Under the pieces are notes generated by a model. The model worked only from the letters and a program-made list of their open reading frames with translations. It was not told where the DNA came from and did not search any database. A DNA stretch of 64,000 nt from Haematobia irritans (lineage: Eukaryota; Arthropoda; Insecta; Diptera; Muscidae), in contig NC_134397.1 in assembly GCF_050003625.1 (NCBI RefSeq), positions 226,114,537 through 226,178,536 on the forward strand. Reading direction: 5' to 3'. The translations under genes were made by a program, and so were the position numbers. Within the stretch, counting starts at the first letter, position 1. The number at the start of each line of letters is the position of its first letter. Of this stretch, positions 10,605 through 21,901 are shown one piece after another.

Positions 10605-10784
10605 CCCCAGCAAGGATTGCCTCCTTCGGACAAGTGGTACGTAAAGCAGTGGGGACAAGTCTAATCCTAGAATGTCTTGCCGTAGGTAATCCAACACCAA
10701 GAGCACGATGGCTAACAAGAGATCGACCGGTTACCTTTAGTCCTTTCTATGAAGTGACAAATGAGGGAAACTTGAAAATACATC
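10605..10784 (+). CDS. Dscam-like exon 2: first half of the Ig10-type domain
   Basis: A 180-bp exon, acceptor TTTTTAG, donor GTAAGT, phase 1 to phase 1. It starts with the linker APARIASF typical of the FN4-Ig10 junction. It holds the first Ig cysteine (LECLAVGNP) and the core tryptophan (RARWL), then a short D-strand piece ending NLKIH. The partner cysteine is in the next exon, so the Ig domain is split by an intron, as expected in Dscam genes. Confidence 0.9.
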
Positions 10785-11105
10785 GTAAGTTCTTGTTAAC
10801 AAAAACAGAAGAAAAAAACGAACTTTCAATTCCCCAGTGGTAGAAAATAGAAGAAGTTCAACAAAAGGAACTGGCAAACGAAAACAAGAATGTTAATTAA
10901 AATATGTTACTTTTACTCCTCCCTCTCTTTCTCTCTCTCTTTTTGCTCAATATTTCTTCCATGTTCTCTAATGCTTTGGCCTAACAAACACTCCAACAAA
11001 TGGTTCGATGACCATATAACACGTTTGATGACATTTCTTCTGCTTCTTTATCTCTGCTGCATGCCATTTCTAACTCCTCATGGATGGATATGTGTGTGAG
11101 AACAG

Positions 11106-11480
11106 GAGTTGAGGGTAGTCTGTCCGGAAATTACACATGTACGGCAAACAATCTTTTTGGCAGTGATGAAATACAATACCAAGTGATTGCCATGAAACCA
11201 CCAGCCTCGCCACAAATCATTGTCCAGTATGCCTCAGCCGATAGTATACGTGTGAGTTGGGATCCACCCGATGACGGAGGTGCTCCATTGCAAGGCTATG
11301 CCATATCGTATCGCATTATGGGCGAGACATGGTCACAAACGGAATTGATGCCAGAGAATAATGCCTACACTATAACCGGATTGAAATGTGGCAATCAGTA
11401 CATCATCAAAATGTCGGCCCACAATATTGTTGGCGACGGAGCGGCTAGTGAGGAAATTAATGTTTGGACCAAGGGTAAAG
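11106..11480 (+). CDS. Dscam-like exon 3: rest of Ig10 and the whole FN5 domain
   Basis: A 375-bp exon, acceptor AACAG, donor GTGAGT, phase 1 both ends. It opens with the second Ig cysteine motif (SGNYTCTANNLFG). A complete fibronectin III domain follows: PPASPQIIV start, SIRVSWDPPDDGGAPLQGY core with the first Trp, then NAYTITGLKCGNQYIIKMSA with the conserved Leu and Tyr, and the end strand ending WTKGKG. Intron 2 upstream is only 321 bp and intron 3 downstream 211 bp, in contrast with the repeat-loaded introns on either side. Confidence 0.93.
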
Positions 11481-11691
11481 GTGAGTGATGAAAACGAATT
11501 CCCTCCAAGTATAGGTTGTCACATTCGTGGAATGGTCTAATGCTTGTTTCACATTTCCCATTGTGGAAAACTAGCCGGTTGTTATTTGAGTTAACATGGC
11601 ATTTTTCACCACCTAATAGGCTGGCAAACCAAGCGTGTACTTTATTCGTCTCCATGGACTCAATTCAATTTTTATCCACTTTCTATTACAG

Positions 11692-11817
11692 CTTCCCAGG
11701 CTCCCAATAGCAACGATCTAATTGCCACGAACGCATCATGCGTTAATTTGAAATTGTCAGCATGGAATAATGGCGGTTGCCCAATTCATCATTTTTCCAT
11801 TGAACACCGTCCACTGG
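11692..11817 (+). CDS. Dscam-like exon 4: first half of FN6
   Basis: A 126-bp exon too short to stand out as an ORF. Acceptor CTATTACAG ends at 11691 and donor GTAAGT begins at 11818; it is phase 1 at both ends. The translation ASQAPNSNDLIATNASCVN and then LKLSAWNNGGCPIHHFSIEH matches the A-C strands of the last Dscam FN3 domain, including the conserved Trp followed by NGGCPI. It joins exon 5 in frame to complete FN6 across a 9.2-kb intron. Confidence 0.85.
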
Positions 11818-12402
11818 GTAAGTTGTCCAACTACAACCAACTAACATCAAATTTAGTCCCATGGTGATGCTCGCATCGGCGCCTAGTTTCGTTGATTATT
11901 TATTGTGGTTTATCGCTGCAACTAACTAAAACTACTACTACTGGTGGTTAATATCTCCATAGCATCCCACTCTCTGTTGTTGTAGATGGTAATACCATGT
12001 TAATGTCAGGGTTGCCTAGTGAATACGAGCAATGAAATAAGATATAGACCATGGTGAAGACATTAGATTTGTGAATTGTGGGATTTACCTTGCAGATATG
12101 GCAAGCCCATATTATCTTAATTAACAAAGAAGAATGTTAATATGGATTTGGTTTAATGTCAAAATTAGATTTGATTCAATTGGTTTTGGCTACCGAATAC
12201 TTTTAGCTGGACATACGATTTAACTTCAAATTAGAAATTCTTCAAATCAAATGAATCCTTTTTTTAGCCAACTGAAACTTTTTTCATTTAATGGGAAACC
12301 ATTTTTAATTCAAATGAAACTTGTTTACCTCAAACGAAACTGTGTAGAAATTATTAAGATGTTAGTTCGAATATTCATTTAATTAATTATGCCCTTCACG
12401 AC
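11818..12402. other. Intron sequence without recognised features
   Basis: Unique AT-rich intron DNA. I see no repeat family, RNA gene or open frame worth reporting. Confidence 0.5.
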
Positions 12403-12480
12403 TACTATGGTCCAGGGTATAATAAGTTTGTGCATTTGTATATAACACCAAGAAGGAGCAGTCTCAGACCCATCGTTTAG
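12403..12480 (-). repeat. Family C terminal remnant
   Basis: CCAGGGTATAATAAGTTTGT and AACACCAAGAAGGAGCAG match the outer end of family C seen at 30305-30365. The rest of the element is missing. Confidence 0.5.
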
Positions 12481-12608
12481 TATACATAGAAAAAAAATCT
12501 GTAGTTAAACTACGCTAAATGTTACTTATTTTTATTCTAAAAAAAATTATTTGCTAGTTGTTAAATTTTATTATTTTTCGAAATTTTCCACAGCCCAATG
12601 AATTTTTA

Positions 12609-12740
12609 ATACCCACAACCATATAATGGTGACGGGGGTATAATAAGTTTGTCATTCCATTTGTAACACATCAAAATATTGATTTCCGACTATATAAAGT
12701 GTATATATTCTTGATCAGGGAGAAATTCTAAGACGATATA
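12609..12740 (-). repeat. Family A terminal fragment hosting a Himar1-type insertion
   Basis: TACCCACAACCATATAATGG, then TTGTCATTCCATTTGTAACA and TATATTCTTGATCAGGGAG are the family A end in reverse. It stops at GACGATATA, where the Himar1-type remnant begins at a TA. Confidence 0.7.
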
Positions 12741-13081
12741 ACAGGTTGGCTGTCAAAATTCGTTTTTATTATTCAACATAGTTCCCTTCAAGGGCGATAC
12801 AACGATTAAAACGAACTTCCAATTTTTTGATACCATTTTGATAGTACTCCTTCGGTTTCGCCTCAAAATAGGCCTCAGTTTCGGCGATCACCTCTTCATT
12901 GCAGCCAAATTTTTTTCCTGCGAGCATCCTTTTGACGTCTGAGAACAAGAAAAAGTCACTGGGAGCCAGATCTGGAGAATACGGTGGGCGGGGAAGCAAT
13001 TCGAAGCCCAATTCATGAATTTTTGCCATCGTTCTCAATTACTTGTGGAACCGTGCGTTGTTTTGGTGGAACAACACTTTT
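12741..13081 (-). pseudogene. Himar1-type mariner, 3' remnant
   Basis: It starts with the mariner terminus ACAGGTTGGCTG, lacks the next roughly 35 bp, then runs into the transposase C-terminus on the reverse strand (12769-13038). Visible motifs are PPYSPDLAPSDFFLF, with the third catalytic Asp, and GCNEEVIAETEAYFEAKPKE. A serine codon upstream has become TAA, and the copy stops at the equivalent of the second catalytic Asp region, where a family B element begins. It is nonfunctional. Confidence 0.85.
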
Positions 13082-14182
13082 TATACCCACCACCATAGGA
13101 TGGGGGGTATATTAACTTTGTCATTCCGTTTGTAACACATCGAAATATTGCTCTAAGATTCCATAAAGTATATATATTCTGGGTCGTGGTGAAATTCTGG
13201 ATCTGGAATGGGCCATATCGGTCCAGTTTTATGTATAGTCCCCATATAAACGGACCCCAAATTTGGCTAGCCGATCCTCCAGAAGAACCAAATTTCATCC
13301 GATGGTGTTAGTATATGGTCTCTGACAACCATGCAAAAATTGGTCCACATCGGTCCATAATTATATATAGCCCTCATATAAACCGATCCCCCGATTTGGC
13401 TTACGGAGCCTCTAAGAGAAGCAAATTTCATCCGATCCGGCTGAAATTTGGTACATGGTGTTAGTATATGGTCTCTAACAACCATGCGAAAATTGGTCCA
13501 CATCGGTCCATAATTATATATAGCCCCCATATAAACCGATCCCCAGATTTGGCTTGCGGAGCCTCTAAGAGAAGCAAATTCCATCCGATCCGGTTGAAAG
13601 TTGGTACATGGTGTCAGCATATAAACTTTAACAACCATGCAAAAATTGGTCCACATCGGTCCATAATTATATATAGCCCCCATATAAATCGATCCCGAGA
13701 TTTGGCTTTGGATACACTTGGAAGAGCAAATTTCATCCGAGTCAGTTGAAATTTGGTACATTGTGCTAATATACGGCCGTTAACAATCATGCCTAACTAG
13801 GCCCATATCGGTCTATAGTTATATGTAGCCCTCAGATAAATCGATCCTCAATCAAACAAAAATTGGTCCATATCAAGTTCATAATTTTATATAGCTCACA
13901 TATAAGCGACCCCCATATTTCAATTCTGGCTCTGTACGTACTGTGCAAAATTCCATATCGATTCGTAATTATTTGTAGACTTACCTACACATACCTTTTT
14001 TGTCTAATATATACCACGTATGGACTAACTCACAATTTAGAAAACGATGTTAATAAGTGTTAAGATACCACAGCCCTATTAATTCGTTTGCGGATGGCAG
14101 TCTTTCGTAGAAGTTTCTACGCAATCCATGGTGGAGGGTACATAAGATTCGGCCTGGCCGAACTTACGGCCGTATATACTTG
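13082..14182 (-). repeat. Family B element, copy 1
   Basis: The hairpin end TACCCACCACCATAGGATGG is at the left. Units with AAACCGATCCCC..GATTTGGC-type cores repeat at about 13374, 13528 and 13680 (about 153 bp). The GGCC palindrome end TTCGGCCTGGCCGAA and GTATATACTTG are at the right, so the element is in reverse. The reverse-strand frame gives the 51-residue repeat MGAIYNYGPMWTNFCMVV... Confidence 0.85.
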
Positions 14183-14365
14183 TTTCTTCTACGAGAGGCT
14201 GTTATTTCGTTAACTGCAGTTAAAAAGTAAAATAGGGCATTGAATTTTTCTGATTTTAGCAACGCTTTGTATAAATCTCAAAACGTGGAGTACAATTTAG
14301 TAAAATTTTCGAGCGAGGTAATTCATTCTTACTATAAAACAGTTCACTTTATTTTCGGTGTAGCG
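14183..14365. other. Short intron stretch without recognised features
   Basis: Unassigned DNA between family B and the hAT-like MITE fragment. The first bases TTTCTTC could be residual mariner sequence continuing from 13081; the match is too short to claim. Confidence 0.3.
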
Positions 14366-14769
14366 GTCTTGAAGATTTAAATTCTGACTCGATTAAGTGA
14401 TGCTCGTCTGTGTGTCTGTATATATATTTTTGTGTGCAAAGTATAGCTGAAAGTTTAAGTCCCATTATTTTTGATTCGTGACACGCGTGAATCATGTGAG
14501 TCGTGAACAAAATCTGAAGCAACTCTCGTGAATGAGACTGAAACAAATATGTCGTTTCTTTAAAATCATGTTCACGAAAAACAACACGATTTAATTCTTA
14601 CTCGTTTGTTAACTGAAATTAATTTAGCTGTCGAACTATATTCTATTCATGAATTTTGTTACCTTTGCTCACTCCCGGTTTGAAAATGTCCTAAGTCTCG
14701 TGAATTTGTCGTTAGTCACGTGAATTGTGCGTGAGTGTGAGTGAAATTTCACCCACGCGCACACCTCTA
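14366..14769. mobile_element. hAT-like MITE fragment (GTGAGTCACG-rich), one end only
   Basis: The right end CGCACACCTCTA and interior runs of GTGAGT/CGTGAATC-type motifs match the complete element at 55317-55798. The left end TAGAGGTGTG is not found, so the left boundary is a guess. Confidence 0.5.
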
Positions 14770-14840
14770 CTTCAGGATCCAATAAGATAATTTTCATTGC
14801 TTTTATAGTAACACTTTCTTACTAGGAAATATACATCCCA

Positions 14841-15497
14841 CACTGAAAAGAAAGCATACCCGATTCCAAAGATTTTGTCTTTACTTTAAAAAATTTGGTA
14901 TTGATTCCGAGCCAAAGAAGCGGAGAATACAAGTAAGGATACTTTTAAGACACAATTCTCTTTTAAAATCGGGGTTTGTGCACTTGCTTCTAGGAAGCAA
15001 ATTTTAATTTTTCGCTTTTTCAGCTTTTTTTCTTCATATGCTATCAAAGTCCTTTAAAAACAAGTTAACGACGACTTTATTTTCCAAATTAAGACTCGAC
15101 TTCTAGTAGCAATTATGCTGTGTTTCAAGTAAAAAACGTCTTGAAAATAAAGTGTTGAAAAACATGTCCTATATTTGAAAGATTTTTTGCTTTGTAGTCA
15201 AGATGCAAAAAGACAAAAAATTTAAAGACAATTTCATTAAATTTAAAGATTTTTTCTAAATTATTTAAGTCAAGTTGACCTTAGCCCAAACATTTTTTCT
15301 TTCATGTTATGATATCCATTTTTAAATCAAATCACTTAATTATAAGGACAATACGACTTCATTGAAAAGTTTATCGACCTTTGGTCAAGGAAAAAAAACT
15401 TTATACTAGAGAAATGCGTCTTCTATGCTAAACAAAATTTGCATTCGTATTTTAAAGACATGAAATCTTTGACCTCACGACAATATTTTTTTCAGTG
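14841..15497 (-). mobile_element. MITE-1 (CACTGAAAAAAA ends), copy 1, reverse
   Basis: The ends are CACTGAAAAG and TTTTTTTCAGTG. The interior matches, in reverse, the copies at 54019-54653 and 63408-64000 (for example GACATGAAATCTTTGACCTC and CATGTTATGATATCCATTTT). It is about 650 bp with no coding capacity. Confidence 0.82.
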
Positions 15498-16365
15498 CAC
15501 TTATGCAATATATTGATCTCTTCTAAGAGCACTTAAACAAAGAGATGGCAACAATGTATCTATGCGGTAACAAATACTATTCGCTAGCGTTATTCTTGTT
15601 TGCCTCTCGACCTCCCCTGTCTATGTGGTTGCCATGCATACTGTCATTTGACCATGTTATCGTAATTGAATTCTATCTATGCTGATGTTTACATAAACAT
15701 CTACGTAAACGGATTTCAATGCGTTGCGGTTGGCTTGTTAAATTAACGTCGTTTTTTTTGTTGTTTCTTTCACCCAATACACAAACTTCCATTCAAAATA
15801 ACTACAATCGTGGGCAAAGGAGATCCAGTTATAGTGTCCTGGGCCTAACTGTCCATCCAACACTATTGGCGGAAATCGAAATGAACAGACACGTGTATAA
15901 AATATTTCAAATAATGTCATTAGCATGAAATTCATTTGGCCATATAATTAATAAATTTCCATTAAACATTTTTTAATTTAATTTCGACAAAAAAAATCGA
16001 TTTTAATTTAAAAGAGTACTTCTCATATTACACAATTGTGCGAGTGTGTGTGTGTGTGTGACCGGGTAGTTATTTGCGGTTATGGACAATGCTAAATATT
16101 TAATTACATGAACTAAAACTGGGGACCACAGATAACGACAGACTGGTTACGAATTAATTGCTTGCACTGAAATAACAAAAGAGATTTCAATAATATTTTG
16201 TAAAACAATGTGGCGGAAAAATGTCAATAAATTAATATTGCTTTGTTATAGCAAAACAATAGAGTTATAACTAAAAATAATTTTTGTGACAAAAACCAAA
16301 ACAAAACAACTTAATTATAGATCTGAAATATTCATTGAAGGAGTAGGATAACTTCAAGAAGTAAG
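15498..16365. other. Unique intron sequence
   Basis: No gene or repeat family recognised. It contains a (GT)n run at about 16041-16060 and the small palindrome ATGTTTACATAAACAT at about 15684. Confidence 0.5.
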
Positions 16366-16605
16366 TTAACCCTCTAATGCCCAATCCCGCTTTTAGGCGG
16401 TCTTCGTTATGTCAGGAAGCCTTTAGTAAAACAAACCTTAAGACAACAAAATGGGCAAAATTAAAAGAAAACTTAGTTCATAGGACTATGCAGCATATAC
16501 TGAATTTTACCGTGTAAATTTTTCTTGTTTAGTTTTCTTGTTTTTATGTCGTTAACATTGAATATTTAATCAGCTGGCAAAAATATTGGGTCATTAGAGT
16601 GTTAA
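16366..16605. mobile_element. Short piggyBac-type MITE
   Basis: TTAA at 16366-16369 and 16602-16605 flanks the ends CCCTCTAATGCCCA and (inverted) CACTCTAATGACCC. The insert is 232 bp. The TTAA duplication and CCCT/CACT-type ends suggest a piggyBac-mobilised MITE different from the one at 7851. Confidence 0.6.
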
Positions 16606-16890
16606 CTTTGAAATTAAAGTTTTAAATTGTATCGTTAAAATACCAAAACATGAACTGCCAAATCGAGAAATCAGCCTATATGGGCGGCTATACCAAAATA
16701 TGAACTAATGTATACCATATTCGTTACACCTAACATACGGATAAAAGTTGCGGTGTCTAGAACCACAGGAAGTCAAATAAGAAGATTTGGCTATATGGGG
16801 ACTATACCGACACATGGACTGATGCACACTATCTTCGACGCACTTGTTTACAGACCTCTAGATTTTGGATTTCGGGCAAATTAGATAAAG
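16606..16890 (+). repeat. Family A element, degraded fragment
   Basis: It has two recognisable units (CCTATATGGGCGGCTATACC; CTATATGGGGACTATACCGA) with ACCATATTCGTTACACC-type interior, heavily mutated and without ends. Confidence 0.55.
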
Positions 16891-18830
16891 TTTTTGACCA
16901 AATTGTCTAAAGAAATAAAATTTTGACAAAATTGTCTATAGAAATAAACTTTGACAAAATTTCTATAAAAAAAAAAAATTTTGACAAAATTTTCTATGGA
17001 AATAAAATTTTGAACACAATTTTCTATGGAAATAAAATTTTCACAAAATTTGCTATAGAAATAAAAATTTTACATAATTTTCTATAGAAATAATATTTTG
17101 TCAAAAATGTTGTACACAAACAAAATTTTGACAAAATTTGCTATAGAAATAAAATTTTTTATAGAAATAAAATTTTGACAAAATTTTCTATAGGAATAAA
17201 AACTTGACAAAATTTTCTATAGAAATATTTTGTCAATTTTTTTTGAAATAGAAGTTTGACAATATTTTTTTTTTTTTTTTGAAATAGAATTTTGACATAA
17301 TTTTCTACAGAAATAAAATTTTGTCAAAAAAATTTTTTTTTTATAGAATTTTGACAAAATTTTCTACAGAAATAAAATTTTGACAAAATTTTCTATAGAA
17401 ATAAAATTTTGAATAAAATTTTCTATAGAAAAAGAAATAAAATGTTGACAACATTTTCTAAAGAAATAAAATGTTGACAATATTTTCTATAGAAATAAAA
17501 TTTGACAAAATTATCTATAGCAAAAAAAAAAATTGACAAAATTTTCTATGGAAATAAAATTTTGAACAAAATTTTCTTTAGAAATAAAATTTTGAAAAAA
17601 CATTTTCTTTAGAAATAGAATTTCGACAAATTTTGACAAAATTTTCTTCAGAAACAAATTTTTGACAAAATTTTCTATAGAAATAAAATTTTGAATAAAA
17701 TTTTCTATAGAAAAAGAAATAAAATGTTGACAACATTTTCTAAAGAAATAAAATGTTGACAACATTTTCTAAAGAAATAAAATGTTGACAACATTTTCCA
17801 TAGAAATAAAATTTGACAAAATTATCTATAGAAAAAAATACAAAATTTTCTATGGAAATAAAATTTTGAACAAAATTTTCTTTAGAAATAAAATTTTGAC
17901 AAAATTTTCTTTAGCAATAGAATTTTGACATAATTTTCTACAGAAATAAAATTTTCTATAGAAATAAAAGAAAACAAAGAAAAAAAATCTATGGAAATAA
18001 AATGTTGAACAAATTTTTTTATAGAAATAAAATTTTGACAAAATTTGCTATAGAAATAAAATTTTCACAAAATTTTCTTTAGAAATAAAATTTTCACAAA
18101 ATTTTCTTTAGAAAAAAAATTTAGTCAAATTTTTTTAAATAGAATTTGGGCAAAATTTTCTATAGAAATAAAATTTTGACAAAATTTTCTATAGCAATAA
18201 CATTTTTACAAAATTATCTATAGAAATACAATTTTGACAAAATTTTCAAAAGAAATAAAATTGTGACAAAATTTTCTATAGAAATAAAATTTTGACAAAA
18301 TTTTCTTAGAAATAAAATTTTGACAAAATTTTCTATAGAAATAAAATTTTGACACAATTTTCTATAGAAATAAAATTTTTCATTTTGTTTTTTATAGTTG
18401 GTTTGTACTGCAATCATATTTGTTGTTTTGATCTCAGCTTTAAACCATTGCGTTGAATTTGACAAAATTTTCTACAGACATAAAATTTTCACAACATTTT
18501 ATATAGAAATACAATTTTGACATAAGTTTTTATAGAAATAAAATGTTCACAAAATTTTCTATAGAAATAAAATTTTAACAAAATGTTCTATAGAATTAAA
18601 ATGTTGACAAAATTTTCGATACAAATAAAATTTTGACGAAATTTTCTACAAAATAAAATTTTGACAAAATTTTCTACAGAAATAAAATTTTGACAACATT
18701 TTATATAGAAATAAAATTTCTATAAAATTTTCTATAAAAATATAATTTTGACAAAATATTAATTGGAAATAAAATTTTGTCAAAATTTTCAATAGAAATG
18801 TAGTTTTGACAAATTTGTCTACAAATTAAA
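16891..18830 (+). repeat. 29-bp minisatellite array (array e), reversed relative to intron 1
   Basis: Units close to TTTTGACAAAATTTTC + TATAGAAATAAAA. The array is about 1.9 kb with many truncated units and A- or T-run expansions. It is interrupted at about 18376-18460 by the first 85 bp of dispersed repeat F (TTGTTGTTTTGATCTCAGC). Confidence 0.95.
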
Positions 18831-19060
18831 TATCCTTAAACATTTTAGCTAATGTATTGTAGAAGTAGTAATTTTCCCTCGTTGGTGCAAGCTAAATCGG
18901 TGAAACATTTACAATTCGAGGGATGGTTGTACACCCAAAAAATTGTCGTTAATAGGAGAAATCATTATATATATTATTGCATTGAGATGTTGCCCTAACG
19001 ACGGCGGCCTGCAGATAAAGCAACTGTCTGACTGTGAATTGTGAATTGAAAAAAAAAAAA
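18831..19060. other. Short unassigned intron stretch
   Basis: Nothing recognised. It ends in an A run where family C begins. Confidence 0.4.
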
Positions 19061-19365
19061 CAAGTAAGGAAAGTCTAAAGACGGACGGGGCTGACTATAT
19101 CATACCCTTTGTAAATTCACATTTTCGATACTATATCAAATCCGTCAAATATGTTGGATGTTATATATAAAGGTTTTTATCCTAAATACATACATTGAAA
19201 TCTGACTCCATCTGAACAAAATTTATAATCTATAGACTTAAAATTTAAGTCGGCTAATGTCCTGGGATGGTACACTATGTTAGTAAAAAATATGGGAAAC
19301 ATTTTAATCTGAACCAATTTTGAGGCAACTTCGCAAACAATGTATTTATTATTTATCGGTCGATA

Positions 19366-19713
19366 CACTCAAAAAAAGTGAACTCTCTATTTCACTAAAG
19401 CCAAATTAACTTTATTTTAGTTCATGGAATTATTAAAAGTTTCCTTTACGCTAATAATTTTTTTCGCACGCTAGTTAAATTAACTAAAACACTGAAAAAA
19501 ATTATACACAAATTAAGCATAAAGATTTTCTAAGTTCGTATTTCTCGCAAAATAGTTCATTATTTCTTTAAATTTCTAAATTTGTGTAAGTTGTGATATC
19601 GGCGTGATGTCAGCGTTTGTGGTACTGTTTAGTTAAAAATTTCTAAAAGTATTCAACATTTTCTAAAATTAACCAAAAGATTTCTTCCTGGTGGGTTCAC
19701 TTTTTTTTCAGTG
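19366..19713. mobile_element. MITE-4 (CACTSAAAAAAAGTGAAC ends)
   Basis: Inverted ends CACTCAAAAAAAGTGAAC and GTTCACTTTTTTTTCAGTG are flanked by TA on each side (19364-19365, 19714-19715). It is 348 bp and has no coding capacity. It sits inside family C. Confidence 0.72.
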
Positions 19714-20129
19714 TAGATATGTAGTAGATATAAGGGAAAATTTGAGTCACTTTTAGAAGTTTTCGACTTAGCAGTGGCGATTTTATAAGGAAAATGTGGG
19801 TATTTTGGCCATTTTTGCCCAAATCGGAAAAACATATATATGGAAGCTATATAGAAATCTGAACCGATTTCAACCAAATTTGACATGCATACATGCATAC
19901 TACTCCCTGTGCAAAATTTCACGTAAATCGGACTACAACTTTGACCTCTGTGGTCATATGACGGAAAATCGGGCGAAAGATATATATGGGAGCCATATCT
20001 AAATCTGCACCGATTTAAATAAAATTTAGCACACTTGACTACACTACTAATTGTACTCTCAGTGCAGATTTCCACCAAATTGGGATAAAACTCTGGCTTC
20101 TGGGGCCATATAAGTCTATATCGGGCGAA

Positions 20130-20135
<6 letters not shown>

Positions 20136-20190
<55 letters not shown>
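20136..20190. repeat. (TA)n microsatellite
   Basis: An uninterrupted run of about 27 TA dinucleotides grown from the GATATATATGG segment of a family C unit. Confidence 0.95.
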
Positions 20191-20194
<4 letters not shown>

Positions 20195-20564
20195 AATCTG
20201 AAACGATTTCAATCAAATTTGCCACACCTGACTATAGTACTTATTGTTCTTCTGGTGCAAAATTTCATGCAATCAGGGTAAAACTCTGGATTCTAGGTCC
20301 ATATAAGTGCGTATCGGGCGAAAGCTATATATGGGAGCTATATCTAAATCTGATCCGATTTCTTCCAAAATCAATAAACTGCGACTTAGACTTTGATCAT
20401 AAAAATGTGTGCACAGACAGACGGACATGGCTAGATCGACTCAGGGACCCACCCTGAGCATTATTGCCAAAGGCACCATGTGTCTATCTCGTCTCCTTCT
20501 GGGTGTTGCAAACATATGCACTACCTTATAATACCCTGTTCCACAGTGTGGCGCACGGTATAAT

Positions 20565-20970
20565 TATGCTTCTTAATTGGCAGTCGGCATCGAGATCAGT
20601 TTCCTCTTTCACTTCAATGCTGGATTTTCGATAATTTTGTTAAAGTCTATTAATAATTTTGGTCAATATCAATCAATGAATCGATTCATTGGTCGAATTT
20701 GAAGATTCAAAGAATAAAGTTGCTAAAAAAATATTCAAATAATGGTATATTAGTCTTAATGTCGACTGTCTCAACGTTTGTATCCCTGCTCAAAAACTTC
20801 TACATAAGTAACATATAGTCTGGTATCTGTTGCGGTATGCTAAAAAGCTTAAAATATTTTAATGATGCAAAGGGTCTTTATATATCACCTAACTAATAAT
20901 TTTATCTTCTTTCTTATCCAATTAATGAAAATTTTCTCTCTTTTTTATCCTCCTCGCTCTTTCATAACAG
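20565..20970. other. Intron end before exon 5
   Basis: Unique AT-rich intron DNA ending in a pyrimidine tract (20936-20962) and CATAACAG acceptor. Nothing else recognised. Confidence 0.5.
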
Positions 20971-21286
20971 GTGACGTCCGATGGACTGTTGTAACATCAG
21001 ACATTTCGAATGCCGAAGAGAATCGTGAAAATTTAATATTTTGTGAATTTCAACCAGCCAAGTGGTATCAACTTCGCATCTCAGCCACCAATGATGCTGG
21101 CAAAACTATGGAACACTATCATTTTGCCACAACCAATATTGATGGTGTCACAATACCACCACCTCCGGTATTCCCCTCAGAGAATGACTTGATGAATAAT
21201 CTGATCAATGCAACAAATCCTACAAATGGTGATTGGTTGTCGACATTCATTGTCATTGTGATTATCAGTGTGGCCATCATAACAAT
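20971..21286 (+). CDS. Dscam-like exon 5: rest of FN6, juxtamembrane linker, most of the TM helix
   Basis: A 316-bp exon, acceptor CATAACAG, donor GTAAGT, phase 1 in and phase 2 out. It completes FN6 (FQPAKWYQLRISATNDAG, with the WY core). It then gives a proline-rich linker (IPPPPVFPSEN) with two N-glycosylation sequons (NAT, NPT is blocked by Pro) and begins the transmembrane helix, WLSTFIVIVIISVAIIT. The helix is finished in exon 6. The ATG at 20862 that opens this frame lies in the intron. Confidence 0.93.
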
Positions 21287-21901
21287 GTAAGTGCAATTTT
21301 ATTTGAAGATATTGAGAATGACAATCTGTTGAGAGTGGAGAGTTAAAGGCAAAGAAGAGAAGAGATGGGGAAATTTAAATACAAGAAAGTTTTAAATTTG
21401 AATTGTGTTCAAAATACAGTCATTTTTAAAACTTATTTGATTCTTTTAGAGATAGAATCAATCAATTGGAAGAGTGTATTCATTCCTATTCTTTAAGAAA
21501 CTGAAGCGCAAAATTTCTTTTATTTTTTTTTTTCAATTTTATTGTTCAAAAACTTAAATTGTCTTGGCATTTTTGAAAGGAAGTGTGGCACTAACAAATA
21601 CCGTTAGTGCCACACTTCCTTCCCAAAATGCGTCAGGTTCAAAAGTACAAAGAATTGAGATCTCGAGATTTTTAAATTTTAATTTCTACCATTGTGAGGT
21701 AAAAATTAAAATTTTAAATTTCAATTTAATTGGAAAAATTGAAATTTGTTTCTGTGTACTACAAAACAAAAAAATTACATGATGTTCCCCATCTTTAACA
21801 TTTCTTTACTTTTATGTCATTTTCCTCCATGACCATAAAAGTTTTGATGGTAATCATGTTCTTGTGCCACTATGCTCGCCTTCATGAGTTATAGAGGTTG
21901 A
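21287..21901. other. Intron start after the TM exon, with a perfect hairpin
   Basis: Unique intron sequence. It contains a perfect 19-bp inverted repeat at 21577-21595 and 21603-21621 (AAGGAAGTGTGGCACTAAC) with a 7-base loop. No protein frame is supported. Confidence 0.6.

Larger units (their letters stand above)
19061..20564 (+). repeat. Family C element, copy 1
   Basis: The left end is CAAGTAAGGAAAGTCTAAAG with a GACGGGGC region then CATACCCTTTG. Units of about 150 bp contain TATATGGAAGCTATATAG or GGGAGCTATATCTAAATCTG. The right end is ACAGACGGACATGGCTAGAT, CACCATGTGTCTATCTCGTC and a hairpin around CCTGTTCCACAGTGTGGCGC. It hosts MITE-4 at 19366-19713 and a (TA)n run at 20136-20190 that replaces part of one unit. 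Confidence 0.82.

Noticed and set aside
13082..14182. Third empty-site example for family B (insertion in the Himar1 remnant)
   Set aside because: The left junction fits a T-run (ACACTTT|...), but only seven bases (TTTCTTC) on the right resemble continuing mariner sequence, too few to count as evidence.
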